Shown one piece after another: positions 17,415 to 27,138 of a DNA stretch of 64,000 bases; within the stretch, counting starts at the first letter, position 1, and each line of letters opens with the position of its first letter. The notes under the pieces were generated by a model, which searched no databases, was not told where the DNA came from, and saw nothing but the letters and a program-made list of their open reading frames with translations. Source of the DNA: Pacificispira sp040217575 (GTDB taxonomy: Bacteria > Pseudomonadota > Alphaproteobacteria > UBA8366 > Aestuariispiraceae); NCBI GenBank assembly GCA_040217575.1, contig JAVJPW010000004.1, positions 91,849 to 155,848 of the forward strand. Reading direction: 5' to 3'. Both the position numbers and the translations under genes were made by a program.

Positions 17415-18096
17415 TTGCGCCTGCCACCCGCGCCAGCATCAGGCTGGCGGCTTCCTGTTCGGCCTGTCGCTTGGCGCGGCCTTCCGCCTCCTCATGGCCA
17501 TGGCCTTTCACCGTCACGCGCACCCGGAAGACAGGGGCATGAGCCGGCCCCTGGGTCGAAACGATTTCATAGTCCGGCAGGCCCAGTTCGCGCGCCATGG
17601 TCCATTCCTGAAGGGTTGATTTCGGATCGCGCGGCGGTTTCGGGTCTGCCGACAGGCGCTGTTCCCAATTGGCAGAGACGAACCTGCGGGCCACGTCCAT
17701 CCCGCCATCCAGATACATCGCCGCGATCAGCGCTTCGCATACGTCCGCCAGAATGGCAGGATTGTCGGCGCCAGTCAGGTCTTCGGACTGGCCAAGCAGT
17801 ATCGCCCCCCCGATTTCAAGCTCCGATGCGATTTCAGCAAGGGTTTCCCGGCGAACCAGTGCATTAAATCTTTTGGAAAGGTGGCCTTCCGGTTCGGCCG
17901 GAAAGGCATCCAGCAACAGGTCCGCGATGACCATGCCCAGTACGCGGTCGCCCAGGAATTCCAGGCGCTCATAACTTTCGGTCGGGGCGTGGTTGAAGCT
18001 TCGGTGTGTAAGCGCCCGGGTAACCAGGCTACGGTCGGAAAATCGATGGCCCAACCGCCCTTCCAGCGCCTGGATCGCCGCGTCAGTCGACGACAT
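17407..18096 (-). CDS. rnc: Ribonuclease III
   Basis: A 229-residue double-strand RNA endonuclease. The catalytic signature is ERLEFLGDRVLGMV, with the second metal-site Asp/Glu in DVCEALIAAMYLDGG. A C-terminal double-strand RNA-binding domain follows (KSTLQEW...GHGHEEAEGRAKRQAEQEAA). The start ATG 18096 lies within the last codons of lepB (14-base overlap). Longer upstream frames cover lepB and are not real. Confidence 0.97.
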   Translation of the reverse strand: MSSTDAAIQALEGRLGHRFSDRSLVTRALTHRSFNHAPTESYERLEFLGDRVLGMVIADLLLDAFPAEPEGHLSKRFNALVRRETLAEIASELEIGGAILLGQSEDLTGADNPAILADVCEALIAAMYLDGGMDVARRFVSANWEQRLSADPKPPRDPKSTLQEWTMARELGLPDYEIVSTQGPAHAPVFRVRVTVKGHGHEEAEGRAKRQAEQEAASLMLARVAGAND

Positions 18097-18841
18097 CGAA
18101 AAGCCGGTCGAAACGAATCCCATCCTCCCCGATGGAGAAAAAGATGATCGTCGCCCGCCCGATGAAGTTTTCAACGGGGATGAATCCAACATCGCCCAGT
18201 ACCCGGCTGTCCTGCGAATGGTCGCGGTTATCGCCCATGGCAAAGTAATGGCCGGCGGGAACAGTGAATTCCGCCGTATTGTCCAGGCGCCAATCATCGC
18301 CCATCGCTTCCAGGATCGGATGTTCGACCCCGTTCGGAAGAACTTCGACATACTGCCTGACGGACCCGCCCAGACCTTCGCCATATTCAGCCTGATAGTC
18401 ATCGACCAGAATACGTTCCACCGGTTCACCGTTGATATGCAGCACGCCCTCAATCACCTGGATTGTGTCCCCGGGCAGACCAACCACGCGTTTGATGAAG
18501 TCGATCGACGTATCCGTCGGCTTCCGGAAAACAGCCACATCGCCCCGTTCCGGACCGTCGCCCAGAATACGGCCGGAAAAGCCAACGGGGCTATAGGGGA
18601 ACGAATACTGCCCATACCCGTATGAGAATTTCGAAACGAACAGATAGTCCCCGATCTTCAAGGTCGGCAACATGGACCCGGACGGGATATTGAACGGTTC
18701 GAAAAAGAAGACCCGGCATCCAAACGCAATCAGGCCGGCCCAGATGATTGTCATCACGGTTTCGCGGATCGTTCCGCGTTTCCGCCTGCCTGCACTCTTA
18801 TCCGAATTATCTTCGGTTCCGGTCTCTGATTGGCGTACCAT
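18083..18841 (-). CDS. lepB: Signal peptidase I
   Basis: A 252-residue membrane serine protease that removes signal peptides. One transmembrane helix is at about 28-48. The catalytic Ser is in NIPSGSMLPTL and the catalytic Lys in FIKRVVGLPGD; the box-E motif is YFAMGDNRDHSQDSR. I start at ATG 18841, five bases after GAAGGG; a TTG at 18919 would add an unlikely tail. Leads lepB-rnc-era-trmJ. Confidence 0.96.
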   Translation of the reverse strand: MVRQSETGTEDNSDKSAGRRKRGTIRETVMTIIWAGLIAFGCRVFFFEPFNIPSGSMLPTLKIGDYLFVSKFSYGYGQYSFPYSPVGFSGRILGDGPERGDVAVFRKPTDTSIDFIKRVVGLPGDTIQVIEGVLHINGEPVERILVDDYQAEYGEGLGGSVRQYVEVLPNGVEHPILEAMGDDWRLDNTAEFTVPAGHYFAMGDNRDHSQDSRVLGDVGFIPVENFIGRATIIFFSIGEDGIRFDRLFDVVD

Positions 18842-18963
18842 TAAGCCCTTCGATCCCTGAAAATTCGGGACTTCCAATATATGTATCCGATGGCGCGGAT
18901 ATGGACCGCGGACGGACAATAAGTCAACCCCGCGCCCCCCTTGGCGGCAGGACCTTGCATCAG

Positions 18964-19401
18964 CTAGCGGCTGCGCAGTTCGCGCGCGACCTCTTCCCGG
19001 TCCGCGGGCAGGGCCGACAGGATCACCATTGCATGGGCCAGACCCGCTTCGTCCGTCAGTGAGACATCCACCAACGGGACATGACCGTCGGGCATCAGCG
19101 AAAGTGCCCGGTCACGCGCCCCGCCGTGTAAGACCAGTGTCGGTTTTCCGCTGGGCAGAGGCCGCACTTCCATGTCCCGCCAGAAAACACCTTTTCGAAA
19201 GCCTGTACCCAGCGCCTTAGAACAGGCTTCTTTCGCGGCAAACATCTGCGCATACCGGTCTGCGCGCTTTGCCGGACGCCGCTCCGCACGCTGACGTTCC
19301 CCATCGGTGAAACATCTGTGTGTGAACCGGTCGCCGAACCGTTCCAGCGAATCGGCAATTCGGGATATCTGACACAGGTCCGTGCCGGTTCCGATAATCA
19401 C
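18964..19401 (-). CDS. acpS: Holo-[acyl-carrier-protein] synthase
   Basis: A 145-residue enzyme that attaches 4'-phosphopantetheine to acyl-carrier protein. D8 in GTGTDLCQI and the Glu in FAAKEACSKALGTG are the magnesium ligands. It starts within the last four bases of the DUF2062 gene and ends 122 bases before lepB. The usual neighbour pdxJ is absent here. Confidence 0.95.
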   Translation of the reverse strand: MIIGTGTDLCQISRIADSLERFGDRFTHRCFTDGERQRAERRPAKRADRYAQMFAAKEACSKALGTGFRKGVFWRDMEVRPLPSGKPTLVLHGGARDRALSLMPDGHVPLVDVSLTDEAGLAHAMVILSALPADREEVARELRSR

Positions 19402-19964
19402 GCGGCTTCCCCTGCCCCGGCTGTTTGGGCGGCACGAAGCTTACGCATGCGCCGCGCCGCCTGTGCGGCCTTCAGCCGTGCGACCAGCCGGTACATGGGA
19501 AAATAAACGATCGGCCAAACGACCAGCGACAGAATGAGCCCGCCGAGCAGCATCGGCACAAGCACTTCGGAAAAGTTCGCCATCAGGAATGCCCAGTCGA
19601 ATTCCCGTACCGGCATGGGTTCGGCCGGCCCCGGCATGATCGACGTACCAAGCTTGTAGATCGCCACCCAGATGAATGGGAATGTCCAGGGATTGCCGAC
19701 CAAAGTCCCGAACGCAGACGCGATCAGATTCCCACGGATCAGGAAGGCTACCAAAGCCCCCAGCAGAAAATGAAATCCGACCAGCGGCGTGAAACTGACC
19801 GCGGCCCCGGCAGCAAAGCCCGCGGCAATGCTGTAGGCCGTTCCCGGCAACCGCGTTACCCGGCGCTGATAGTAGCGATAGGTCCGTTCAAGCCCCATGG
19901 TCGGCCATAGGACCCTGCCGGCCTTCTGCCAGAAAGATTGCGGTGTACGCCGTCGTAAAACCAT
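19398..19964 (-). CDS. DUF2062 inner-membrane protein
   Basis: A 188-residue protein with three or four hydrophobic helices. The domain's glycine/proline-rich core is clear: AAGFAAGAAVSFTPLVGFH and the LVGNPWTFPFIW motif. It lies between rsh and acpS, as in many alphaproteobacteria. Its role is not known to me; the position suggests envelope function, without proof. The positively charged tail faces the cytoplasm. Confidence 0.88.
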   Translation of the reverse strand: MVLRRRTPQSFWQKAGRVLWPTMGLERTYRYYQRRVTRLPGTAYSIAAGFAAGAAVSFTPLVGFHFLLGALVAFLIRGNLIASAFGTLVGNPWTFPFIWVAIYKLGTSIMPGPAEPMPVREFDWAFLMANFSEVLVPMLLGGLILSLVVWPIVYFPMYRLVARLKAAQAARRMRKLRAAQTAGAGEAA

Positions 19965-19984
19965 TTGTCCCAGATCTTGTCCCG

Positions 19985-22144
19985 TCAGGACCGTTCCACT
20001 GAATTGACCATCCGCGAGGCCCTCAGTGCTGCCAGAATATTATTTAATTGCCGCGCATCGCCTACTTCAATATCGATCAGCATCTCAAAAAAATCGGCAC
20101 TGCGGTTGGTAAATTTCAGATTCGCGATATTTCCGCCATCGCGACCGATGACGGCGGTCACTTCCGCAAGGGCGCCGGGCTCGTTGATAAGGATCGCGTG
20201 GATCCGCCCGGTAAATGCATTTCCGTCCACCGCGTCCCGGTCCCAGGATACATCCAACCAACGTTCCGGCATATCCGAGAAATTTTCCAGCGTCGGGCAA
20301 TCCATATTATGGATCGTAACACCCTTTCCGGTGGTCACGATGCCGATGATCCTGTCGCCCGGCAGCGGGTGGCAGCAGCGTGCAAAATGAATTGCCATAT
20401 GGGGAATGAGACCGCGGATCGGGATGGCGTCCGAACTGTTTGGCGAAATCTGTCCCGGGACCGGTTTCAGCTTCTGGGACTTCTTTTCCTTCTCCTTCTC
20501 CCGCGCGCCCGGATAGGCGGCGAACAGGACTTCCCGGGCGGGTGTTCTCCCTTCCCCGACCGCGACCACGATATCGTCCGGTTCGTCTGCATCGAACCGC
20601 TTCAGAGTTCCTTTCAGGGCCTTGTCGGTCAGTTCATAACCGGCAGACTTGAACGCGCGTTCCAGAATTTCCCTGCCAAGCCGTACATACTGTTCACGCT
20701 GAACCGACCGGACATACCGCCGGATGCAGGCCCGGGCCTTGCCCGTGACGACGAAGGTTTCCCACGCCGGGGACGGCGTCTGTGCCTTTGACGTGACAAC
20801 TTCGACCTGGTCGCCGTTGCGCAATTCGGTCCGAAGCGGCACCAGGCGGCCATTGACCCGTGCTGCGGTGCATCGGTTTCCCACATCGGTATGGACGGCA
20901 TAGGCAAAATCGACCGGTGTAGACCCGCGCGGTAGCGCGTGAAGGTCCCCCTTTGGGGTAAAGATGAACACCTGATCGGCGAACATCTCCATCTTTGTGT
21001 GCTCAAGGAAATCTTCCGGTCCGGCGGCATTTTCCAGGATTTCCAGCAGTTCGCGAAGCCAGCGATACTGGCGTCCTTCGCGTTGGCCGGCGGTTGCCGC
21101 ATTCTTGAAATTATCCTTGTACCGCCAATGTGCAGCGACCCCCAGTTCGGCGATTTCATGCATCGCGCGGGTGCGAATCTGAATTTCGATGCGCTGATTT
21201 TCCGGCCCGATAACGCCGGTATGAAGCGAACGATACCCGTTCGGCTTGGGGAGTGAGATATAGTCCTTGAACCGGCCCGGCACCATGGAATAACTGCCGT
21301 GGATCGTGCCCAACGCCTGATAGCATTGCTCCATATCCTCCACCAGGACACGGAACGCCATGATGTCGGACAATTGTTCGAACCCGATATTCTGGCGCTG
21401 CATTTTGCGCCAAATCGAATAGGGCCGCTTCTGCCGGCCGGAGACTTCGACCTTAAGGCCGCTTTCCTGCAGTTCCTTTTCCAGGCGCGTGCGAATACGT
21501 TCCACAATGTCCCCGCCGGATTCCGCCAGGAAGTCCAACCGCGCCACGATCGAGGATCGCGCATCCGGATTCAGTTCCTGGAAGGCGATGTCCTCCAGTT
21601 CCTCCTGCCAGTCGCGGATGCCGATGCGCTGTGTCAACGGGACATAAATGTCCATGGTTTCCCGCGCGATGCGGCGGCGTTTTTCGGACGAAGAAATGAA
21701 ATGCAGGGTCCGCATGTTGTGAAGCCGGTCCGCCAGTTTGACGATCAGGACCCGGATGTCCTCCGACATCGCAAGGACAAGCTTCTGGAAATTCTGCGCC
21801 TGTTTCGTACGGTCGGACTGGAGTTCCAACTGGGACAGCTTGGTCACGCCGTCGACCAGAACGGCAACCTCCTCCCCGAACGTCTTGCGGATCTCATCAA
21901 CGGTGACATCCGTGTCTTCGACCGTGTCGTGCAGAAGGCCGGTAATGATCGAAGCGCTGTCCAGCCGCTTGTCGCTTAAAATGCCCGCGACTTCAACCGG
22001 ATGCGAAAAATACGGATCGCCACTGGCGCGCTTCTGGGTGCCGTGCGCCTTGACGGTGAAGACATAGGCCCGGTTCAACGCATCCTCGTCCGCACCGGGC
22101 TCATAAGTCCTTACCCGCTCCACCAGTTCGAACTGGCGCATCAT
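19985..22144 (-). CDS. rsh: Bifunctional (p)ppGpp synthetase/hydrolase (Rsh)
   Basis: A 719-residue stringent-response enzyme. The HD hydrolase domain has HPVEV and LLHDTVEDT (about 45-80). The synthetase domain has RVLVEDMEQCY and PKPNGYRSLHT (about 240-345). TGS (FIFTPKGDLHALPRG) and a C-terminal ACT domain follow. Because both catalytic halves keep their motifs, it should both make and degrade (p)ppGpp. Preceded by rpoZ on the same strand. Confidence 0.97.
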   Translation of the reverse strand: MMRQFELVERVRTYEPGADEDALNRAYVFTVKAHGTQKRASGDPYFSHPVEVAGILSDKRLDSASIITGLLHDTVEDTDVTVDEIRKTFGEEVAVLVDGVTKLSQLELQSDRTKQAQNFQKLVLAMSEDIRVLIVKLADRLHNMRTLHFISSSEKRRRIARETMDIYVPLTQRIGIRDWQEELEDIAFQELNPDARSSIVARLDFLAESGGDIVERIRTRLEKELQESGLKVEVSGRQKRPYSIWRKMQRQNIGFEQLSDIMAFRVLVEDMEQCYQALGTIHGSYSMVPGRFKDYISLPKPNGYRSLHTGVIGPENQRIEIQIRTRAMHEIAELGVAAHWRYKDNFKNAATAGQREGRQYRWLRELLEILENAAGPEDFLEHTKMEMFADQVFIFTPKGDLHALPRGSTPVDFAYAVHTDVGNRCTAARVNGRLVPLRTELRNGDQVEVVTSKAQTPSPAWETFVVTGKARACIRRYVRSVQREQYVRLGREILERAFKSAGYELTDKALKGTLKRFDADEPDDIVVAVGEGRTPAREVLFAAYPGAREKEKEKKSQKLKPVPGQISPNSSDAIPIRGLIPHMAIHFARCCHPLPGDRIIGIVTTGKGVTIHNMDCPTLENFSDMPERWLDVSWDRDAVDGNAFTGRIHAILINEPGALAEVTAVIGRDGGNIANLKFTNRSADFFEMLIDIEVGDARQLNNILAALRASRMVNSVERS

Positions 22145-22244
22145 GGCAATCGTCTATCCTTTCCGGCCGGATGCCGCGCGCTGTCCATCAGCGCTATTGC
22201 AGAATTCGGTATGATTAAAATTGGCGCTAACCGTAAAAATAAAC

Positions 22245-22272
22245 AAGGCCCGGCGGTTAACCGACGGGCCTT
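22245..22272 (-). terminator. Intrinsic terminator behind rpoZ
   Basis: Minus-strand arms AAGGCCCG and CGGGCCTT enclose an inner CGGTTAACCG palindrome. They are followed by TTGTTTATTTTTA. It lies 25 bases after the rpoZ stop, so rsh probably needs its own start or readthrough. Confidence 0.85.
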
Positions 22273-22297
22273 GAAGAATCGGGTCTACAACACCGGA

Positions 22298-22693
22298 TCA
22301 ATCGTCGGCGTCGATATCCTCGAACCGCGGCACCTGCAGGCTTTCGCCCTGATCGGCCGGCGCGTCCGGAATCGGACCCATATCGGGCATGGCCGGCATT
22401 TCATTATTGCCGATCGTGGTTGCCTGATAGGACTGTGCCTCTTCTTCCTCGTCCAGTTCGTCCGTGTCGATCAGACGCTGCATGCCGCGGATCAATTCGT
22501 CCGACAGTTCGTCGTGATCAACCTTGCTTTCGGCAATTTCACGCAAGGAGACAACCGGGTTCTTGTCATTATCCCGGTCGACCTCAATCGCCGCGCCATT
22601 GGCAATGTCGCGGCTGCGCTGTGCCGCCAGCATGACCAGATCGAACCGGTTCGGAACCTTTTCAACGCAATCTTCTACGGTAACGCGGGCCAT
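22298..22693 (-). CDS. rpoZ: RNA polymerase omega subunit
   Basis: A 131-residue subunit that helps assemble RNA polymerase. The conserved start MARVTVEDCVEKVPNRFDLV and AAQRSRDIANGA are intact. An acidic tail (DTDELDEEEEAQ) is characteristic of alphaproteobacteria. Adjacent to rsh, as expected. The 305-base gap between its start and the NYN gene holds only a hairpin; I see no further gene there. Confidence 0.97.
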   Translation of the reverse strand: MARVTVEDCVEKVPNRFDLVMLAAQRSRDIANGAAIEVDRDNDKNPVVSLREIAESKVDHDELSDELIRGMQRLIDTDELDEEEEAQSYQATTIGNNEMPAMPDMGPIPDAPADQGESLQVPRFEDIDADD

Positions 22694-22940
22694 TCACTGC
22701 CACCTTTCCAAATCTTCTCAAGTCTTCCGCCAAGACGTCATCGTCGCATCCGGGGCGGTCTAGAATCGGGCGCAGGATATACGCGCTCATATCCTGATTT
22801 TCAAGGGTTTCTTGCCGGATCGAATGCCGCAAGACCACCGTACCCAAAGCGCCCGGAACCCGACCAAGCGCGCGATTCATTCCCCTTGATGGATTGCCCT
22901 CATCGCGTTACGAATTTTGGGAATTCAGGATAGACATTGC

Positions 22941-22957
22941 TTGGAAGCTTCTTCCAA
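22941..22957 (+). promoter_or_regulatory. Stem-loop in the leader of the NYN gene
   Basis: TTGGAAG and CTTCCAA form a perfect 7-bp stem with a CTT loop, 42 bases upstream of the ATG at 22999. No U-tract follows. It may be a leader structure. The rest of the 22694-22998 gap is AT-richer just before the gene, and no convincing promoter was placed. Confidence 0.4.
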
Positions 22958-22998
22958 AGACCATTTCTAACAATCTGTTTTTATTGGAGGATATTGTT

Positions 22999-23718
22999 AT
23001 GCGTCTTGGTATTTACCGCGAGGAAAAGTTCGCAATTTTCATCGACGGCGCAAACCTGTATTCGGCGGCGAAGTCCCTTGGCTTTGATATCGATTACAAA
23101 AAGCTGCTGACGCAGTTCAAGACCGAAGGCCGCTTGGTCCGTGCCTTTTACTACACGGCACTTTTCGAAGACCAGGAATATTCCCCTATCCGCCCGCTGG
23201 TCGATTGGCTGGATTACAACGGCTATACGATGGTGACCAAACCGGCGAAATCCTACACGGATTCCCAGGGTCGCCAGCGCATCAAGGGCAACATGGACAT
23301 GGAACTGGCGATCGACATGCTGGACATGACCCAGCATCTGGATCACGTGGTCCTGTTTTCCGGGGACGGCGACTTCCGCAGTCTGGTAGAAGCGGTTCAG
23401 CGCCGGGGTGTACGTGTCAGCGTGGTCAGCACGATCAAGTCGTCTCCGCCGATGATTGCCGATGAACTGCGTCGTCAGGCAGACAATTTCATCGAATTGT
23501 CCGAAATTGCCGAAGATATCGCGCGTAATTTCCATGACGCACCGCGCCCGCCACAGGGCGGTCAGGCCAATGGCACCGCAAAACGGTCCGTCCGCGGCCC
23601 CAGCGCCGACTTCGAAGGCGATTATGATGATGACGATGAAGACGGCGACGAGTACGAAGACGACTATGCTGGTGTCGAAGCCATCGTCGAACGCACGGAC
23701 CGCAGCGGCAACCGCTGA
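22999..23718 (+). CDS. NYN-domain (LabA/DUF88-type) putative ribonuclease
   Basis: A 239-residue PIN-like nuclease candidate. The NYN acidic residues lie in AIFIDGANLY, GNMDMELAIDML and LFSGDGDF. GVRVSVVS and ADELRRQADNFIEL complete the domain. A low-complexity acidic tail (DYDDDDEDGDEYEDDY) follows. ATG 22999 has TTGGAGG eight bases upstream; earlier in-frame codons lie in the AT-rich leader. The RNA target is unknown. It is followed eight bases later by a uracil-DNA glycosylase. Confidence 0.88.
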   Translation: MRLGIYREEKFAIFIDGANLYSAAKSLGFDIDYKKLLTQFKTEGRLVRAFYYTALFEDQEYSPIRPLVDWLDYNGYTMVTKPAKSYTDSQGRQRIKGNMDMELAIDMLDMTQHLDHVVLFSGDGDFRSLVEAVQRRGVRVSVVSTIKSSPPMIADELRRQADNFIELSEIAEDIARNFHDAPRPPQGGQANGTAKRSVRGPSADFEGDYDDDDEDGDEYEDDYAGVEAIVERTDRSGNR

Positions 23719-23726
23719 CCCGTGAG

Positions 23727-24383
23727 ATGACTTCCGCCTTTCAGGATCCGGGTCGCGACTGTCCACTGTGTCCGCGCCTGGTGGAATTCCGCACCGGCTG
23801 CCGTGATGCCCATTCCGATTGGTGGAATGCGCCGGTCCCAAGCTTCGGGTCCCTGGACGCGCCATTACTGATCCTGGGGCTCGCGCCGGGACTGCAGGGC
23901 GCAAACCGGACCGGACGTCCCTTCACCGGCGACTGGGCGGGCGACCTCCTCTACATGGTGTTGTGTGAAGAAGGCCTGGCAAGCGGCCGGTATGATCGCC
24001 GTCCTGACGACGGTTTGGCACTTGTGGGCTGTCGCATCGCCAATGCGGTTCGGTGCGTTCCGCCCCAGAACAAGCCGGTCGGCGCGGAAATGAAGGCTTG
24101 CCGGAAGTTCCTGGTGGACGAGTTCGCCGCCATGCACTCGCTCAAGGCCGTATTCACGCTGGGCCGGATTGCGCATGAAGCAGCATTGCGGGTCTGCGGT
24201 CAGAAGCTTTCCGCGGCGACGTTCGCCCACGGCGCTGATCACGAAATTCGTGACACGAACGGCCGTTCGATCCGAATCGTCAACAGCTATCACTGCTCAC
24301 GTTACAACACGAACACGGGCCGTTTGACAGAAGCGATGTTCCGCGATGCAATCCTGACGGCAAAGGCGGCGGCGGGCCTCTGA
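23727..24383 (+). CDS. Family 5 (UdgB-type) uracil-DNA glycosylase
   Basis: A 218-residue DNA-repair enzyme. The family 5 motif GLAPGLQGANRTGRPFTGD is diagnostic. C12 and C15, with the Cys in NAVRC and MKACRKF, are placed as the [4Fe-4S] ligands. The C-terminal NSYHCSRYNTNTGRLT supplies the HPS-like catalytic loop. Family 5 lacks the catalytic Asp/Asn and can remove other deaminated bases. Starts eight bases after the NYN gene and is likely in the same transcript. Confidence 0.92.
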   Translation: MTSAFQDPGRDCPLCPRLVEFRTGCRDAHSDWWNAPVPSFGSLDAPLLILGLAPGLQGANRTGRPFTGDWAGDLLYMVLCEEGLASGRYDRRPDDGLALVGCRIANAVRCVPPQNKPVGAEMKACRKFLVDEFAAMHSLKAVFTLGRIAHEAALRVCGQKLSAATFAHGADHEIRDTNGRSIRIVNSYHCSRYNTNTGRLTEAMFRDAILTAKAAAGL

Positions 24384-24404
24384 CCCGCGCGAGGGGGATT
24401 ATCA

Positions 24405-25280
24405 ATGACTAGGCATGTTCTTGGCGTAATCGGGGGAAGCGGCCTTTACGACATCGAAGGGATCGAAGACGCGCAATGGATCGCGGTCGACAGCCCATGG
24501 GGCGCGCCGTCCGACCAGATCCTGGCCGGGCGGCTGAACGGCACCGATGTTCGTTTCCTGCCGCGCCACGGACGCGGGCATGTTCAGTCCCCCAGTTCCA
24601 TCAACTACCGCGCAAATATCGATGCCTTGAAGCGCCTTGGCTGTACGGACATCGTCTCCGTCTCCGCCTGCGGATCGCTGAAGGAAGAATTTCCCCCCGG
24701 GCACTTCGTGATTGCAGACCAGTTCATCGACCGGACCTTCGCGCGCGAAAAAAGCTTCTTCGGCCCCGGATGCGTCGCGCATGTTTCGATGGCCCACCCG
24801 GTTTCAGCCTGGCTGGGCGACTTCTGCGAAGCGGCGCTGAAAGATCTGGGAGTTCCCCATACCCGCGGCGGCACCTACCTTGCGATGGAAGGCCCGCAAT
24901 TCTCATCCCAGGCGGAATCGGAGCTCTATCGGTCCTGGGGATGTTCGGTTATCGGCATGACAAACATGCCGGAAGCCAAACTGGCCCGCGAGGCGGAACT
25001 GCGGTACGCGACCATCGCGATGGTGACTGACTACGATTGTTGGCACCCGGATCACGATCATGTCGAAGTCGAAATGATTATCAAGACATTGCTGGAAAAC
25101 GCAGACCACGGGCGTGATCTGGTACGCCATGTCGCCAAGGCGCTGGCGGAAACAGACAGGACACCGGACTGCGGTTGCGACACGGCGCTGGAAATGGCGC
25201 TGATCACCGCACCGGAAGCCCGCGACCCGGCCCTGTTGGCAAAACTGGATGCCGTCGCGGGCCGCGTCCTGAACCGCTAA
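24405..25280 (+). CDS. mtnP: S-methyl-5'-thioadenosine phosphorylase
   Basis: A 291-residue enzyme that phosphorolyses methylthioadenosine (a by-product of polyamine and homoserine-lactone synthesis) to adenine and methylthioribose-1-phosphate. The phosphate site GVIGGSGLYD, the RHGRGHVQSP loop, the MEGPQFSSQAESELYRS ribose/purine segment and the GMTNMPEAKLAREAEL motif are intact. It works with mtnA about 4.4 kb away. Also termed MTAP. Confidence 0.95.
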   Translation: MTRHVLGVIGGSGLYDIEGIEDAQWIAVDSPWGAPSDQILAGRLNGTDVRFLPRHGRGHVQSPSSINYRANIDALKRLGCTDIVSVSACGSLKEEFPPGHFVIADQFIDRTFAREKSFFGPGCVAHVSMAHPVSAWLGDFCEAALKDLGVPHTRGGTYLAMEGPQFSSQAESELYRSWGCSVIGMTNMPEAKLAREAELRYATIAMVTDYDCWHPDHDHVEVEMIIKTLLENADHGRDLVRHVAKALAETDRTPDCGCDTALEMALITAPEARDPALLAKLDAVAGRVLNR

Positions 25281-25292
25281 GACCTTTCGGCC

Positions 25293-27053
25293 TCAGGACT
25301 TATCCAGCCGGAACGATCCGCCATCCTCTGCGGTGGCGTAAACACCCTCCGCCTTTTGAAGCGCAAGCCGGTCCGCATCCGCGCGTCGGAATTCTTCAAC
25401 CAACAATTCTATTTCTTCCTCGTCGACGTCCAGGCGCTTCAGTCCCGCTTCGGCCAGCTTGACGGAGCTTTCAAACGTATCCCGGATCAGGAAATCCGCC
25501 CCGCTGTCCAGAAGATCGATCGCGTGCAGTCGGTCATGGGCCCGGGCCATGATCCGCACATTCGGGAACGCATGGGAAATGACGTCGATCGACTTCGTAC
25601 AGGCTGCGGCATTGTCGATCGTAACATAGACCAGGTCGGCTTTTGCCATACCGGCAGCGGCCAGGACATCCTGTCTGGTCGCATCCCCGAAATAGACTTT
25701 TGCCCCGAACCGTTTCGCAGCCTGGATCCGTTTCGGGTCCGCATCGATGGCCGTCACCGGGATGCCTTTCATGCGAAAAATCTGACTGACGATCTGACCC
25801 ACGCGCCCAAAGCCCAGGACGATGACACTGTTCTGTTCCGCCCCATCGCCAGGCCGCAACAAGTCATCCGTCTGTTCGGGCCAAAGCCGGGGGACAATCT
25901 TTTCGAACAGGATACGTCCCGGCACGGTCAGCGCCATGGACACCGTGATCAGGGCAAGCAGAAGGCCCGATACCTCCCCCGTCAGGATGCCAAGCGACAC
26001 CCCCGCCCCCATCACAACAAAGCCGAATTCCCCACCTTGCGGAAGGGTTGTCGCAATGCGTGCCGCATCCAGCTTCGGTGACTTGAAGGCCCGGCACAGG
26101 ACAAACAGGATCGCACCCTTGGCAATCATCAACAGGATCGCGCCGCCCAGGACCATGACCCATTCACGCGCGACAACCGCCCAGTCGACGGACATGCCGA
26201 CCGCGATGAAAAACAGCCCCAGAAGCAGGCCGCGGAACGGTTCGATGTCCGCTTCGATCTGGTGCCGATATTCGCTGTCGGCCAGCATCACCCCCGCGAT
26301 GAAGGCCCCCAGCGCCATGGAAAGATCAAACGTATGCATCAGAAGCGCGGCGCCGACCACCAGCAGCAGGGCCGCCGCCAGGAAGATTTCGTGGGACCGT
26401 GTCTGCGCGATGACCCGGAAGATCGGGTTCAACAGGAATTTTCCGGCCAGAACCATGGCAATAATCGCGCCGACGCTTTCCAGCGCCGCGAGCCAGCCGC
26501 CGCCGCCCCCTGCCGCCGCCGCGCCGATCGCCAGCAGCGGCGCCAGCGCCAGAATCGGGGCGATCATGATGTCCTGTAACAACAGGACGGAAAATGCCCG
26601 CGTTCCGTAAGGGGTGGTGAAATCGCCGCTTTCCTGCATCAGCTGCAGTGCAAACGCCGTAGACGACAGGGAAAGCCCCATCCCGACCAGAACGGCCGCC
26701 TGCCATGTCGCGCCCAGCGCAAACACACCAAACGCCGCGACCACGGCTGCCGTTATGAAAACCTGGGAGGTTCCCAGGCCGAAGATATCGGCCCGCAATG
26801 CCCACAATCGCGACGGTTTGAGTTCCAGCCCGATGATGAAAAGCAACAGGACCACACCGAATTCCGAAAAGGCGTAGACGCTTTCAGTATCCCCGACCAG
26901 GCCCAGGACATGGGGTCCGATGATTGCGCCCGCCCCCAGATATCCCAGAACGGACCCCAGTTTCAGACGCTTGAAGATGGGAACCGCAACAACCGCCGCC
27001 CCCAAAAAAAGCGCGGCATCCTGAAGGTATCCAACGTCGCCGCCCGCAGCCAT
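25293..27053 (-). CDS. Kef-type (CPA2) monovalent cation:proton antiporter with RCK domain
   Basis: A 586-residue membrane protein with about 12 helices followed by a Rossmann RCK/TrkA-N domain (about 395-510: VIVLGFGRVGQIVSQIF). It has the family's LLLFIIGLELKP and GLSLSSTAFALQLM segments. The ion is presumably K+ or Na+ in exchange for H+. GSH sensitivity (as in KefC) is possible but not established. ATG 27053 is preceded by GCGGAGAGG; a TTG further up would add a 24-residue tail. Diverges from the DUF1538 operon. Confidence 0.92.
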   Translation of the reverse strand: MAAGGDVGYLQDAALFLGAAVVAVPIFKRLKLGSVLGYLGAGAIIGPHVLGLVGDTESVYAFSEFGVVLLLFIIGLELKPSRLWALRADIFGLGTSQVFITAAVVAAFGVFALGATWQAAVLVGMGLSLSSTAFALQLMQESGDFTTPYGTRAFSVLLLQDIMIAPILALAPLLAIGAAAAGGGGGWLAALESVGAIIAMVLAGKFLLNPIFRVIAQTRSHEIFLAAALLLVVGAALLMHTFDLSMALGAFIAGVMLADSEYRHQIEADIEPFRGLLLGLFFIAVGMSVDWAVVAREWVMVLGGAILLMIAKGAILFVLCRAFKSPKLDAARIATTLPQGGEFGFVVMGAGVSLGILTGEVSGLLLALITVSMALTVPGRILFEKIVPRLWPEQTDDLLRPGDGAEQNSVIVLGFGRVGQIVSQIFRMKGIPVTAIDADPKRIQAAKRFGAKVYFGDATRQDVLAAAGMAKADLVYVTIDNAAACTKSIDVISHAFPNVRIMARAHDRLHAIDLLDSGADFLIRDTFESSVKLAEAGLKRLDVDEEEIELLVEEFRRADADRLALQKAEGVYATAEDGGSFRLDKS

Positions 27054-27138
27054 GAAACCTCTCCGCCTAACAGTGCCAAACCGAAAGCTTAGAAATTTTT
27101 GCGGTGCAATGGAACCCTGCCGCAAGGAATTGCCCTAG

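Noticed and set aside
22662..22880. 72-residue minus-strand ORF before rpoZ
   Set aside because: It overlaps the rpoZ start; no ribosome site or conserved pattern.
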